Assembly: GCA_905221605.1 (NCBI GenBank)
Contig: CAJNDS010002098.1
Span: 483,374-547,373, forward strand
Origin: Symbiodinium natans
Lineage: Eukaryota > Sar > Dinophyceae > Suessiales > Symbiodiniaceae
Length of the DNA stretch: 64,000 nt
Reading direction: 5' to 3'
Shown here: piece by piece, positions 33,968-45,400 of the stretch
Numbering within the stretch: position 1 is the stretch's first letter
How the letters are laid out: each line of letters begins with the position of its first letter
Position numbers and translations under genes: made by a program
Notes under the pieces: model-generated
The model's database searches: none
The model's input: the letters and a program-made list of their open reading frames with translations, nothing else
Told to the model about the DNA's origin: nothing

Positions 33968-34067
33968 TCCTGAGGCCAAAGGCTGAAGGCAATCAGCGGC
34001 GGGACCGACTTGGGCGCGCCCTCGGTGCGCACCAGCCTTGGAGACTCAGCAGTCGATCTGAGCTTCA
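33968..34067 (-). CDS. Candidate exon
   Basis: Reads AESPRLVRTEGAPKSVPPLI then AFSLWPQ after TCCTGAAG. Its 3' side runs straight into a five-copy 10-bp repeat, and its 5' side lies next to a family-C element. Confidence 0.4.
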
Positions 34068-34083
34068 GGAATTCTATTGGGCG

Positions 34084-34179
34084 TTTCAAAAATCAGGGGT
34101 ACCTCATTGCGGTCCTTATTATAAGGGAAACATACTATTTGAGGGTCGATATTAGGGGTCCTGTATTTTCGTAAACCCC
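34084..34179. mobile_element. Family C element
   Basis: GTTTCAAAAATCAGGGGTAC at the left, CTGTATTTTCGTAAACCCC at the right, inner CATACTATTTGAGGGTC. It fills the intron between the exons at 34.25 and 34.02 kb. Confidence 0.7.
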
Positions 34180-34224
34180 ATATGGAATTATACCTTAGCT
34201 GTGAGCATCTCGATGGCTACGAGG

Positions 34225-34303
34225 CTTCAGGAGTGTCAGCGATGCTGAAGCCCTCGGTTCCGAACACGGCCACCGGCTGGCTGGTCTCCTGCGCAAAGCT
34301 GCA
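34225..34303 (-). CDS. Candidate exon
   Basis: Reads FAQETSQPVAVFGTEGFSIA with G/C-ending codons. Separated from the exon at 34.0 kb by one family-C element, which fills most of that intron. Confidence 0.4.
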
Positions 34304-34646
34304 GCCCCTGAAACCCCCCAAACACTTTGATCCCAAACCTGCGACACAAAGAGCCTCGAACCGTTAAGAAGGAGTCAGAGGATAAGAGAGGGAGAGAGAG
34401 AGAGAAATCTCAACTGAGCGAGAGGACAGATCAAATATTCACAACGCGAAGGAACCAGACACACGGGAAGGAATGGTGCAACAGCAGAAAGCAAGATATG
34501 AGCTAGAAAAGTAAAGAGAAGAGAACCCGCACCAACAAACATGCCAGCAGCAAGTGACGAAAGGAGAGGCGGTTGAAGCTTTGCTTGCTTTAGTCAGGGG
34601 CCGGAGGCATGCCACCTGATGCGTACAGGTCCATGCCAGCCCACCT

Positions 34647-34752
34647 TGAACCCTAAACCCTAAACCCTCAACCCTAAACCCTAAACCCTAAACCCGAAAC
34701 CCTAAACCCGAAACCCTAAACCCTCAACCCTGAACCCTGAACCCTAAGCCCT
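34647..34752 (-). repeat. CCCTAAA array
   Basis: About fourteen units with CCCGAAA and CCCTGAA variants. Confidence 0.95.
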
Positions 34753-34888
34753 GCCCCCCACGCTCTTGCCTCTCAACCATCTCAGAAAGCTGAAAATGGC
34801 TGACAACCCTGGGGTTGGAAACCGAAGCCAGGTGGGCAGTCCTCGCCATCCATGGCCCAAGCGGGCACCTTGGAAAGTGAAGCTGTTG

Positions 34889-34983
34889 CCCTAAACCCTA
34901 AACCCTAAACCCTTAACCCTTAACCCTTAAACCCTTAAACCCCTAAACCCCTAAACCCCTAAACCCTTGAAACCCTAAAAACC
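34889..34983 (-). repeat. CCCTAAA then CCCTTAA/CCCCTAAA array
   Basis: Unit length drifts from 7 to 8-9. Confidence 0.9.
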
Positions 34984-35106
34984 CTTTGTTTGTGAGTGGC
35001 AGTCGGAGGCAAGCCCGGCAACTCTGAGGTCACGGCAGCGCCCCGGGGAGAGGGAGATCCAGCTAAGACTCAGAGGAGCCCCGGCAGAGGAGGCGCGCAC
35101 GAATTT

Positions 35107-35208
35107 CTGGGTTTAGGGTTTCGGGTTTAGGGTTTAGGGTTTAGGGTTTAGGGTTTAGGGCTTAGGGCTTAGGGTTTAGGGTTTAGGGTTTAGGGTTTGG
35201 GGTTTAGG
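35107..35208 (+). repeat. TTTAGGG array
   Basis: About fourteen units; a family-C element follows at once. Confidence 0.95.
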
Positions 35209-35305
35209 GGGGGCTTCTAAGATATACCTTACTGGGGTCTTTTTGATCAGGGATCCTACTATTTGGGGCTCTGTTTAGGGGTCCCTTATTTTCGGAAACC
35301 CCCAT
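35208..35305. mobile_element. Family C element
   Basis: Inner GGATCCTACTATTTGGGGCT, right end CCTTATTTTCGGAAACCCCC. It follows a TTTAGGG array. Confidence 0.75.
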
Positions 35306-35712
35306 TGGGTGTGCAAGTAAACTCCGAACCGTGCTAACGTCAGGGTTTCGGGATTCAGTCTATAGGGCTTGGGGGCTTAAAGGTTCCTAGGATTGGGTCG
35401 AAGGGCTGTGCCTGACATAGAGCTCGGGCTACGCAGGATGTTGAAGGCTTGAAGCCACGACTTTAGGAGCTTTGGGCCCTTGCAAGCTCAGTAGAGTTAC
35501 TCAGTCCAGGAGGGGCTTCCACCTTTGGGGCTTTAGGGTTTAGGGTTTAGGGTTTAGGGTTAAGGGTTTAGAAGCCCACAACTTGGAAGCTATCCACCCG
35601 AACAACCTAGCAAGGCAGAAAAGCCCAACAACATGTCTGGTTTACATGGTCTTGTGGACGAACCCTAGAATGAAAATGGAACATCTTCACAAACCACACT
35701 TTTTTGATGCGT

Positions 35713-35778
35713 TCACTTCGCTTCGTCCGCTTCGTCCTGCTCCTTAGCTGCCTCTGCCTCAGCAGCTGCTGCAGCCGC
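35713..35778 (-). CDS. Terminal exon with stop codon
   Basis: After a strong CTTTGCTTCAG acceptor it reads AAAAAEAEAAKEQDEADEAK and TGA. Confidence 0.6.
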   Translation of the reverse strand, partial: AAAAAAEAEAAKEQDEADEAK

Positions 35779-37788
35779 CTGAAGCAAAGGCTTCAACGCA
35801 CAATCTAGGCTTGCAGGACCTGACGGGGGGACCGTGTAAGGCTTAAGCCCCGGAGCCCGGTTATCGCTACAAACCAGCCCCTTGGGCTTTGCATGGGAAA
35901 AGCTTGGGAGGGCCTAACTCTGGAATCTGGAATTTGCAAGCTCATCGTTTAGGGTTTCAGGTTTTAAAGGAACAGGTGAACTGAGGACCCCTTCGCCGAA
36001 AGCATCTTGTCTCGAAAACCTGGCTTCTCTTTCTGTCTGTGGGCAAGCAAAGGATGGCTCAATGCATCATGCCATTAGTCAGAGGCAACACGACCATCCC
36101 AGAAATCTGCGAAACTGTGGCCTGAAGAGCGAAGCTCACAAAATCAAAGAACCAACCACCTTGGAGCAACGCGGCTCAAACCGACACTTTCAATCCGCAA
36201 ACTTGAAGGCTTCTTTCTCACAAACTCCATCTTCCGCAGCCTCCGAGGCTGCTTTTGTGGCTTCGAGCTTGAGGATGTACTTTCCAGGCACCTTCACGGT
36301 TTACAAAGCACCGGGGTCGGTAACCCTAAACCTTAAACCCTAGGCCCTAAACCCTGTTCGGCATGCTCTACGGGACGTAAAGGCTCAGGAGTTGGGGCCC
36401 TAGTGGGCCCTTCATGTCGCAGGCTTTTTAGACTTTTTTAGCCCATGAGCAGGAAGCAGAGGATGTCAGAGCCAATGTGGGGTGGAACCAACATGAAGTT
36501 GTTCAAGAGTGGGATGAAAGCCAGTTCGCCGTCTCCCGAACTCCAGTACCTGCACGCACGTTGGGTCGCACATGCTTAGGATTTTTGGGGGCTTTGGGGG
36601 GGAAGTCCAAACATTCACATGATTTGATCGACACAGCTTCCCTACCCTCTCGCATGGAAGACTCGAGCTTGGGCACTAAATTAGACTAACCATGGGGGGT
36701 TTTTCAGGGCGCCCCCTATTTTCGTGTAAGCTCCTAAATGGCAAGATTGAAATGCATGACACTGAGACAGTTCCTCCTCAACCCCACCTCGCCAAGGCCC
36801 GCGGAACACTTGGAAAACCCAAATTGTGAACCCAAAGCTTCGAGCCTCAAACGGTGAGAGAAAAAAAAAATCACCGAACACCACCAGAGCATCCCGGAAC
36901 ACATTCCCCCCCAACATCCCTCTCTAGCCTCAATCCCTCCTCCTGGGCATCCCAGCCATGACCAGGGGCCCCAGTGACCGATGCTGCTGCTGCCCCTCCT
37001 TGAGACTTCGCGTGGAGAAAGCGCCGGAGATTTACGGGCTTGTTAGGACCACTGAACAGGTGAAGCTCGGGAGGTGAAGCTGGAGTCCTACCAGCAGGGG
37101 CGGTCCTTCAAGGAGTCTTGTGCTTGACACGCGTATTAAGAGTACTGCGCCCAACGAAGAAAGCGCAAAGAAGCCCAAAGTCATGTCCCCACCTGTGTCC
37201 GCCCTGCCCGTTTCTTGTCTACTCAGATCAGAAAGGCCTGCGAGGGGCCTTACCTTCCTCGATATTCTGACTGGAACATTGGAGCTTCGATTGTTGGGCG
37301 TGGGCTTGTGCCTGCTATAAGGTGGTCTGACAACCCACTGTGCTGACTAGCATGAAAGCCACTCCCTTGCCACGAACAATTCGCAGAGTCTGGCTAACTT
37401 GGCTTTGCTACTGCCCACCTGGTCGGTGCGAGTCTCGAAACCGTTCAAGAGGATGAGGTTCCTGTCACACCGGTTCAAGCCGTGCAGGCTTGCTTTTTGA
37501 ATGGCAGTGCGTTCTGGACACAGCCATGACAGGTCAAAAGAACGTCTGACAGCCTGCTCGTTTAAAGTTCAACGTGCAGAGTTAAGTTCAAGCTACGGGC
37601 AACAAACATGTTGACCTCCTAATGCCAAAAGCCGCAAGAAAGCAAATGACCTTTGGGAACGCCCAACTCCCCGAATCCGGCCGACGCCTGAGCTGGTCGA
37701 AGCACCAGAGCTGGCCGCTAATGATCCGACCGTCCTCGATGTGGGCCCGAACCTCGGAGGAGGGGGTCGCGGAGGGTCCTTTCTCGAC
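35713..37788 (-). CDS. RRM-like protein gene, 3' part (six exons)
   Basis: Six minus-strand exons join in phase and end at TGA (35713-35715). In order: a 46-codon exon, an exon ending NLILLNGFETRTDQ, an exon with VRGKGVAFMLV, one ending NVPVRISRK, VPGKYILKLEATKAA, and a poly-Ala/Glu tail. RGKGVAFMLV matches the RNP1 strand of an RRM, and VPVRISRK fits the strand that often follows in nucleolar RRM proteins of the RBM34/Nop12 type; the latter comparison is a guess. The protein is probably RNA-binding and ends in an acidic alanine-rich tail. One intron starts with GA. Confidence 0.55.
36226..36291 (-). CDS. Exon of the RRM-like gene
   Basis: Twenty-two codons, VPGKYILKLEATKAASEAAE then DG, between a GTGAAG acceptor and a GTTTGT donor. 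Confidence 0.5.
37254..37311 (-). CDS. Exon of the RRM-like gene
   Basis: Between ATAGCAG and GTAAGG; reads HKPTPNNRSSNVPVRISRK. Confidence 0.55.
37328..37389 (-). CDS. RNP1-like exon
   Basis: After TTAGCCAG it reads TLRIVRGKGVAFMLVSTVGC. The donor that keeps phase is GA (CA then GACCAC). KGVAFMLV fits the RNP1 consensus of RRMs. Confidence 0.55.
37419..37517 (-). CDS. Exon of the RRM-like gene
   Basis: Ends LHGLNRCDRNLILLNGFE and TRTDQ at a GTGGGC donor. 5' edge approximate. Confidence 0.55.
37651..37788 (-). CDS. Exon of the RRM-like gene
   Basis: Exactly 46 codons between a CCGAAAG acceptor and a GTCATT donor, with about 80% G/C-ending codons. Contains SEVRAHIEDGRIISGQLW. Confidence 0.6.
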
Positions 37789-38162
37789 CTTTCGGGGCTG
37801 CCATCTGAGGCCCAAGGTCTTTGGGTTTTGGGCCGCCAAGATGAATATTCATGCACGCTGGGTGCAAGAAGGCCACGAGCTTATAGGGATTTGTGAAGGT
37901 TCCGGGCTCCAGAGAGAAAGGCACACACAACAGCTTGGCAGAGGTGGCGAACTTCTCGAAGCTGAGGCTCGCCAAAAGGGAGGACGGAGCGGCTTTGAAA
38001 ATGCAACCGCCTGTGTTTAGGGTTCTGCTAAGGACAGCAGAAGGAGGAGGAACCGAGGCTCTGACAAGCGCTCTCTGCTCAAGTGTTCTCTGCTCCGATG
38101 GTGACAAAACACACAATACCCGAAATCCCGGAACCCTAAACCCTAAACCCTAAACCCTGAAC

Positions 38163-38223
38163 CTCGGACTCCAGCCAGCGAATTCATGAGCTTCGACATG
38201 AACATCTTCGCAGACGCTGCATC
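38163..38223 (-). CDS. Candidate exon
   Basis: After CTTGCAG it reads DAASAKMFMSKLMNSLAGVR, ending at a GTTCAG donor. Family unknown. Confidence 0.45.
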
Positions 38224-38247
38224 CTGCAAGGCCAATGCAGGAAGAAG

Positions 38248-38392
38248 GGTTTAGGGTTTAGGGTTCAGAGTTTAGGGTTTTAGGGTTTTAGGGTTTTAGG
38301 GTTTTAGGGTTTTAGGGTTTTAGGGTTTAGGGTTTAGGGCTTAGGGCTTAGGGCTTAGGGTTTAGGGTTTAGGGTTTAGGGTTTAAGGTTAT
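38248..38392 (+). repeat. TTTTAGGG and TTTAGGG array
   Basis: Six perfect 8-mers TTTTAGGG sit between 7-mer blocks. Confidence 0.95.
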
Positions 38393-38417
38393 CAAAGCTA
38401 AAGCTCAAACTGCAAAA

Positions 38418-38556
38418 CCCCTTAATCCCCTACCCCCCAACAATGAACCCCCCTACCCCCTCATATTAAATCCCCCCATATACTATAATGTAACTATATT
38501 GGGGGTGGGGGGTAGGGGGGGGGGGGGTTATTACTAGGGGGAAGGGATTAAAACAC
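38418..38556. mobile_element. Family F element, copy 2, 8-bp target duplication
   Basis: Begins CCCCTTAATCCCCTACCCCC, ends GGGAAGGGATTAAAACAC, with CTGCAAAA on both sides (38410-38417, 38557-38564). On the minus strand the duplication reads TTTTGCAG and the element starts GTGTTT, so the insertion itself offers a GT donor and an AG acceptor. Confidence 0.85.
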
Positions 38557-38614
38557 CTGCAAAAGCTTGATCAGCTGCATCGAGTCCACGAGCACGGGGC
38601 GAACCGGTGATGCC
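38557..38614 (-). CDS. Candidate exon ending at an F-family element
   Basis: Reads SPVRPVLVDSMQLIKLLQ and ends TTTTGCAG. The next base is the start of the F2 inverted-repeat element, and the same eight bases recur on its far side. Confidence 0.45.
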
Positions 38615-39691
38615 CTATTACAATATAGAGGAAATGAACATTTTCCTACTTCAAATGAACAAAGGAAATAACGCTTCTCCTGAAACATACAGAGGACATA
38701 GAGAGTTTTCGAAAAACAACTTTGGAGGAAACGGACGTTTTCCTGTAAAATTTTAAGGAGATTGAAGTTTCCAGGCGAAGTGAAAATGTAGAGGAAATAA
38801 GAGGTTTGGAAAACCTCCATAAGTCCATAAGCCTCTCTGATTCCGCTAACGGTCCTAGGAAAATCCCAAAAACCTTCAATTCTTCCAGAGTTTAAATGGG
38901 TAAATGGAGACAGAGACAGAGACAGAGACAGAGACAGAGACACAGACACAGACACAGAGTCAGACAGAGAGCCACACAGCGCAAGCGATGTCAGAACCAA
39001 CAAACTGGGAACCCCCATGCAAAACACACGCGACACCAAGGAAAGGGGGTGCGGGGCGGGGGTTTTCACAATAAAAAAAGGCAAGGCTTTCATGGCGGGG
39101 TGGTTTGGGGGTGGGGGGGGGGGTCGCACGAGGGTTGGACTGTTCCGGACTATGTGACAACAGTTTTTTTATAGCACGGAAGAGTCCACGCCACGGGGGG
39201 CGCACCCCCAATTGAAAACACTGTAAATCGCCAAAAAAGGGACCAAAATGTTAGGGGGGGCGGGGTTTTCCAACCATGGGAGATGTGTCCCTCTCGCCGT
39301 TGAATGGACGTTGACGCCAGCACGTCTTCTTCCAGAGTCATCATGTTGTATGCACCAGTGACTTTGTTGTGTTCGCACTATCTGGACGCAGGGGTGGAAA
39401 CATAGTACTCCATTCCCCCAGCCCCGAAAGCCCCCACCAGACCCCTGAGGAACCTGAAAAATTTGGCTGCAGTCCAACTACACTGTGAAGCTCATGAGCG
39501 AACCTCCAGATTTCATGAACCCTAATATGGCCCCTTCAGCCCGAAGCCTAGACGTCCATACCCTTGCCCCTAAACGGGAGCTCTGGAATTGGAAATCTCA
39601 GCATTGCTGGAAGAACATTGTCTTGACCCTTGCATCAACCTTTCTCTCAAGGCTCAAGATTTTGCGGGAGGGGGGGAGTGTGGTTCTGGGA

Positions 39692-39770
39692 CGGTCGCAC
39701 ACCTTCACCTGCCCTTCTGCAATCGCCGGAAGTACCGAAGACACCGTGGCCATGCTCGTGGCAACTGATG
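39692..39770 (-). CDS. Candidate exon
   Basis: Reads SVATSMATVSSVLPAIAEGQ then VKVCDR. Protein-like; unidentified. Confidence 0.35.
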
Positions 39771-40000
39771 GGTATGGATATAGGAACAGGTGGTATAGGA
39801 CAGTTTAGGTTTAGGCTGGCCTCGCGAACATCTGGCAAGCTTACATCATCCAAGATGCTAAGATCATCTATCATCTAAGTTTTCTGATGCTGCGCAATCA
39901 TCATGCACAAGGGCCCCAAAGGCTCCACGCTGTGGGCCAAGGATGGTCATTTCCGAACCCGGCCCTCGGTCAGAATGTACCCAACCATGTCCTGCAACAT

Positions 40001-40077
40001 ACATACATACATACATACATGCATACATACATACATACAGACATACATACAAACATACAAACAAAATAGACACTATA

Positions 40078-40120
<43 letters not shown>

Positions 40121-40172
40121 GTATATATATATGTATACATATATGTATAGAAGTATAGATATATATATATAT
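40001..40172 (+). repeat. (CATA)n and (TA)n microsatellite
   Basis: CATA tetramers, then TA dinucleotides. Confidence 0.95.
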
Positions 40173-40749
40173 GCACCCAAGAGATCGTGGCCGAGGCAAG
40201 CATGGGGAAGCTTAGGGTTTAGGGTGTGGGCAGTATGTCAGTTTGTTCTGAAGAAGGTGCCCAGCAACCTCAATGACTCGGACTCGGAAGCAAAACCGGC
40301 AATACCAGGCTATACGAGAACTGCTGCCAAAAGTGCACAGGTACGAACCGGTACACTTAACATGGCTCATGTACCTGGTGAACCGTTGAGGTCGGGAGGG
40401 GGGGGGGGGGGGGCAAATATTGGTGCAAGCTGATGCTGGTGGCCCCATGAGCAGGCCGAGGAAGCCTTCCAGGGCATCACGTGGCAGGGCGCGTTCCCAT
40501 AGCAGGGGAGAAAGACCACCCGCGGTCCCTCTATGCAAGAATCAGCCAAGATGTGCGCAAACTGCCATGTATCTTTTTCAAAGAAGAAAACTTTCTTTGC
40601 TAGAAACATATGGCAAAGGAGACCCGCTGCGGTGGCCAGCTTGGCCTGTCAAGAGGTTAAAGAAATCTGAGGGGGTAGTCCTCGCCATGGCGGCAAAGCT
40701 CTCCAGACGGTGTGGGATAACGCCGTATACGACTATAGTCTTGCAGCAC

Positions 40750-40820
40750 TATCTATATATATATATATATATATACATATATATGTATATATACATATAC
40801 ATACATATATATATACATAC
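40750..40820 (+). repeat. (TA)n / (CATA)n microsatellite
   Basis: TATATA and ACATATATATG units; near-palindromic. Confidence 0.9.
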
Positions 40821-40984
40821 CAGCCTAGTGTGATCAACATAAATAACATAATACAGAAGTGTACCGAGCATGCGTAGTATAGAGAAGTATATGACAAAGT
40901 TCAGGGGTGTAAAAAGGGGTTGAGGGGTTTGGGTTGGAGCCCCACAATCACAGAGTACGGGATTGACGGGTAATAGCACGACTC

Positions 40985-41160
40985 CCGCAACTCGCCAGGC
41001 CAGCTGCATCTTTGTCGAGTCGCCTAAAAGAGTTTACCAGGAGAGGGTCATTCAAAGCCCAATCCAGAGGAGCGGCGGTGCTTGCTAGCAGCACCGCCTG
41101 GAAGACAGCCAAATCTAGCAGACTGCCATGATCCCGCAGCAATCCATACCTGAACCTCGA
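40985..41160 (-). CDS. Candidate exon
   Basis: Reads LLRDHGSLLDLAVFQAVLLA, STAAPLDWALNDPLLV and NSFRRLDKDAAGL, a helical leucine-rich segment. No family recognised. Confidence 0.4.
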
Positions 41161-42376
41161 TCATGCCCAGCTAGGCCCGAACAAGTGTGCTGTCACGATG
41201 GGCGGAAAAGTACGCTGACATGACAGTGTCGACCTTAGCAAAAAAGTTGCGAGACCCAATGATAGAACAAGCGGAACCCTGATTCACTTAAGCGGAGTAT
41301 ATCTTCGTGATGGGAGTACCGTCACAGGTAGAGTACCTTCATGCGTGGGGGCAACCGCAGAAGCTGTCATTCCAGTAGGCAATTGTCCTGCTTGCCGTTA
41401 GAACCCAGTCATCCTTGTTAAACCCTATGTTGGGCGCTGGTTTGCTTCTTGTGTTCCCTACATACTAGATACTACATACCTTCTGTCGCGGGATCCTGCA
41501 TCCAAAAGATGCTGTCCGAAGTCCGCAAGATCTGCGTGGGTAGTTCGCTATTCAAACTGGTGCATCGGAGACTGTACAGAAGCCAGCCGTGCCGCACATC
41601 TTTCAGTGAGGGCATCAAGCCCGCGCGCGGCTGGCGAATTTGGGGGCCTGCAAGGTGCGCTGGAAGAGCTCTTCCTTGGCTGTCTGCCAAACGAGGCTTG
41701 CCAAAGAAACCTATACTGGGCTTGCCTGCTCCAAACCCCTTCCAATAACCCCAAATCCTAAACCCTGAGCCCCATGCCCCAAACCCCCTCAGAAACCATA
41801 ATCCTAAGCCCTGTACTCTGAATCCCTTCGATGATCTTTAACAAGCTCCCATGCAAGAATTGATATCCGGCCGGGCGGCATTCGCGACATCAAGCTTGGA
41901 GCCTGATTGCACCTTGGGAAGCTCGGGTATTGGGGGCTGAAGGATTTGGACGTCGGATGTAGAATTTAAGGCTAAAGGCAAAAAAGGTTGAGGGTTTGGG
42001 ATTTTGGTTTAGCCTGAAGGCTTGCGGGCTACAGGAATGCAACAGGTCGTCAGCGACTTGCATCCAGCGACTTGCGACCCCCAAGAGTGCCGAAAGGGCG
42101 TGGTCGTGACTCTTGGCTCGGGGGAGTGGAAGACAGCAGTGGCGAGTCAAAGAAGAGGTGCCCACTTTCTGGAACGCAAGGGCATCAGCTGCATCGTGAG
42201 AAGAGCCACAAGCAAACCCCCTGCAAACTCTAAACCCTAAAGCCTAAACACCCTAAACCCCAGACGGGGCTACCGTTTCCAGCTACACCGTTTCTGTGTG
42301 TAGCCTCAGCTCACACACCCCTGTAAAACGAATCTCCAAAAAACACAGTCTGACCGGTGCACAAACCACCCTTAAC

Positions 42377-42453
42377 ATCAAAAAAGGGCGCATTGAACTT
42401 GGCGAGCTTGTGCTCACCGGCAATGATGCTGACATAGTTCGACTTCTCACCGG
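42377..42453 (-). CDS. 2OG oxygenase exon, AGEH segment
   Basis: After GCGCCAAG it joins in phase as LPAGEKSNYVSIIAGEHK and LAKFNAPFFD. AGEH..K is the family C-terminal signature. The final exon with the stop is not identified. Confidence 0.8.
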
Positions 42454-45400
42454 CTTGGCGCAGAGGCCTCAGCTTTGCCGGCCATATGGCTTTCGAGTTT
42501 AGAGTCCAAGAGTCCAAGGTTCATCCTACCCTAAGGATCCATTTTGAAACTTGAGAAGTGGCCAAGTATGCCCTTCCTCCGCTGGGAGCACCAAACACTC
42601 CAGGAAGGAGCTGCGTGGCATCAACATCTTTCAGATTTAGTGTTTGTTTCAGGCTGAAGCGTAAGGCATTTCGAAGTGCAAGATAGCAACTTAAATCGAG
42701 ATTGGGTCTGCATGTCGAAATGGGAGTTGCCACATTGGACACTACGAGAAGCTCTACAAGCTAAACCTTAAGCCTAGGCCCCAGTTCAGTTGTGGCTAAG
42801 GCTGCATCAATGCCTCTATCAACACTGTCAGTCGGGTTGACAGAACAAACCACACCAAACTTGCAGCCGCACTTGTCTTGCACTTCTTTGGAGGGCCAGG
42901 TCTTTGTCTGCCTACACGATGCCCATCGCGGCTCTGAAAGTCGTAGCATCTGCGCGCCGTACCCAAACCAGAGAGGAAGTTTCTCTGGGCGTTTAGGCCT
43001 TCTGTTCTGCAAGCCAAGCAAATCGCAAGTCATTCGGTACAAATTCTGTGACCAGGAAGCTCGATCACGGCGTCGAAGTTGGCATCCAGGAAGAAGCCAA
43101 TGCACTGGCGCTTGTGGCCTCGAAGTCATAAAGGTTTCGGTGTCTATTACGGTGTTTATTCCCCACATCACCATCTGGGGTTGTTTTTGGGGCTGCTCTC
43201 CGCCCGCGCCCGCGCCAGCGCCCGCGCCCGAGACAGAGACTCACGACACTCCGACACAACAACTCACCGAGTCATATAGCGAGAGGCACAGATTCACCAA
43301 CATGCGCCACGACACCCAGCGACATTCGAGACACACATGCCAAGGCCTCAAACCTTGGTGTGGCGGTGGTTTCGGGCCTACTGGGGAGTCCGGCGGTTGT
43401 GCTGCATGTCGACTGAACAAATGCCTCAAACCTTGCTGTGGCCAAAACTCCAATACAAATCTTCAAAATCACCACCCCCTCCCTCCGCACAAACCATCAC
43501 ACAGAATCGCACCGATCCGCAGCATACAAGCGCAAACAATCCGAAACGCATCGGCCAACACGCACAACCGCTCTTCACGCGTCTTGGAGTCTTGGAAGAC
43601 ATCGGTCTTGGCTGTGAGATTCGGACCACGTGTTTGGGTAGAGCGAACCTCGACAAGGTTTGGACCCTACCTGGGCCTGGAGTTCTTCTTACGATCTACT
43701 CCGCTGCACATGGGGACACATACGGAATAGGCATTGCGTACTCCCGAGTACGCCCGAGTACGCCCGAGTACGCCCGAGTACGCCCGAGTACGCCCGAGTA
43801 CGCCCGAGTACGCCCGAGTACGTCCGAGTACGCCCGAGTACGCCCGAGTACGCTCGAGTACGCCCGAGTCATACCCGGTCATACCCGGTCATACCCGGTC
43901 ATACCCGGGCATACCCGGGCATACCCGGGCATACCCGGGCATACCCGGGCATACCCGGTCATACCCGGTCATACCCGGTCATACACGGTCATACCCGGTC
44001 ATACCCGGGCATACCCGGGCATACCCGGGCATACCCGGTCATACCCGGTCATACCCGAGCATCGTCATACCCGGGCATACCCGGTCATACCCGGTCATAC
44101 CCGGTCATACCGTCCCGCGGTTTTCCGCAGTCGCGGTTTCCCGTCACAGTGGGAATAGGCACGATCTGACAGGTTATTTGTGGATTCATGGGTGAATATC
44201 AAGAGTTTCTTCCTTCACCACCAAGCTGCCGCAAGTCACATCCTATAACCTTGAAAACCCAAAAAGACACAGGCACATCCTCAAACTAGGAGCCCTAAAC
44301 ACTGAACCCGGAACCTTTCTTCCATTAGTAGCCCAACCCTCGAACTCCCCAAACACTGAAAACCCCAAACCGTGAAGGGTTTAGGGCTTAGGGTTTGAAG
44401 TGTAAGTTTAGGCTTTAGGGTTTAGGGTTGAGGGTTTAGGTCAGACCTGGGTCCTTTTCATCCTGCCTGCAGCGGGGGGGAGCACGCGGTGTACGGTCGA
44501 CTTGAAGCGTCCATTCGTCCATCCTGGGCATGATGAACTTCTGATGAACAGCAAAGAGGCAAAGAGCTTTGCTCAGATTTAAGAGTTTCCCGCTCCCCGC
44601 GCCCCAGCTCCCGCTCCCCCTGCACGCGCAGCCGAAAATGAGGACCCAAATAGAGGGATTCCCTGAAAGCAAGGACTCCAATAAAATACCCCGAATTTCG
44701 GAAACCCCCATATGGTCCCCCCCGCCCGCCGGTCCACGATTGTCGTCGCCCCTCTATCGCACTATCCCTCTTCTCCTGTTTAAGGTTTAGGGTTTCGGGT
44801 TTTGCAACAATTCGGAACCACCGCAAATACCGACACTTTCCCTCTGGCAGCAATATTGGCAATATGTTTATTTGCACGTCCGGGTGATCTTACACCGGCA
44901 TTCGCCTAAACGGAGTCCAGTTTCATGAACATGCTGGTATACCTTGCGGGACACAGGCCAGACGGCACTCACAAAATGGCACGTGTGCCCACACACACAC
45001 ATTCACACACACCCTTTTCACAAGGGACCTGGGGAAGCACAACTTCATGCATCTTAGGTGCTTTTCTAGACGCTGGTCACGAAACCTAATTAAGTCCTTC
45101 ATGCAGAGTCCTACGCTGTTTGCAGGGGAGAATTTTGTACGACCCTGTCCCAGCTCTTAGGATTGCACGGGCGTAGATACTCCGAGTTGCGCACGGAAAT
45201 CCTCCATCTCAAGCAAACAGTTCCAAGCCTGAAATCGTTCTACATCCCTGGGCCCTCACTCAAACCGCTCAACCTTCAACCCCTACACTTTGGAATGGTC
45301 CCCCTTGTACTAACGGTCCTTACTAGGGCCTGTCGTACCCCCTCTTATCATCCCTATTAAGGACTCTTAGTATAAGGGGGAACATCCCAACCTACACCTA

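Noticed and set aside
38885..38962. Possible regulatory purine tract (GAGACA)n
   Set aside because: Simple microsatellite; no further signal.
42792..43730. Longest frame in the window (312 codons, plus)
   Set aside because: It runs antisense over a phase-verified oxygenase exon, includes low-complexity Pro/Ala and has no domain.
43738..44116. CRISPR array
   Set aside because: Units are contiguous 10-mers with no spacers, in a eukaryotic intron.
43337..44195. Open frames of 153-273 codons with GHTRAYPGIP-type repeats
   Set aside because: They are the 10-bp satellite read in three frames, lying in an intron of the opposite-strand oxygenase.
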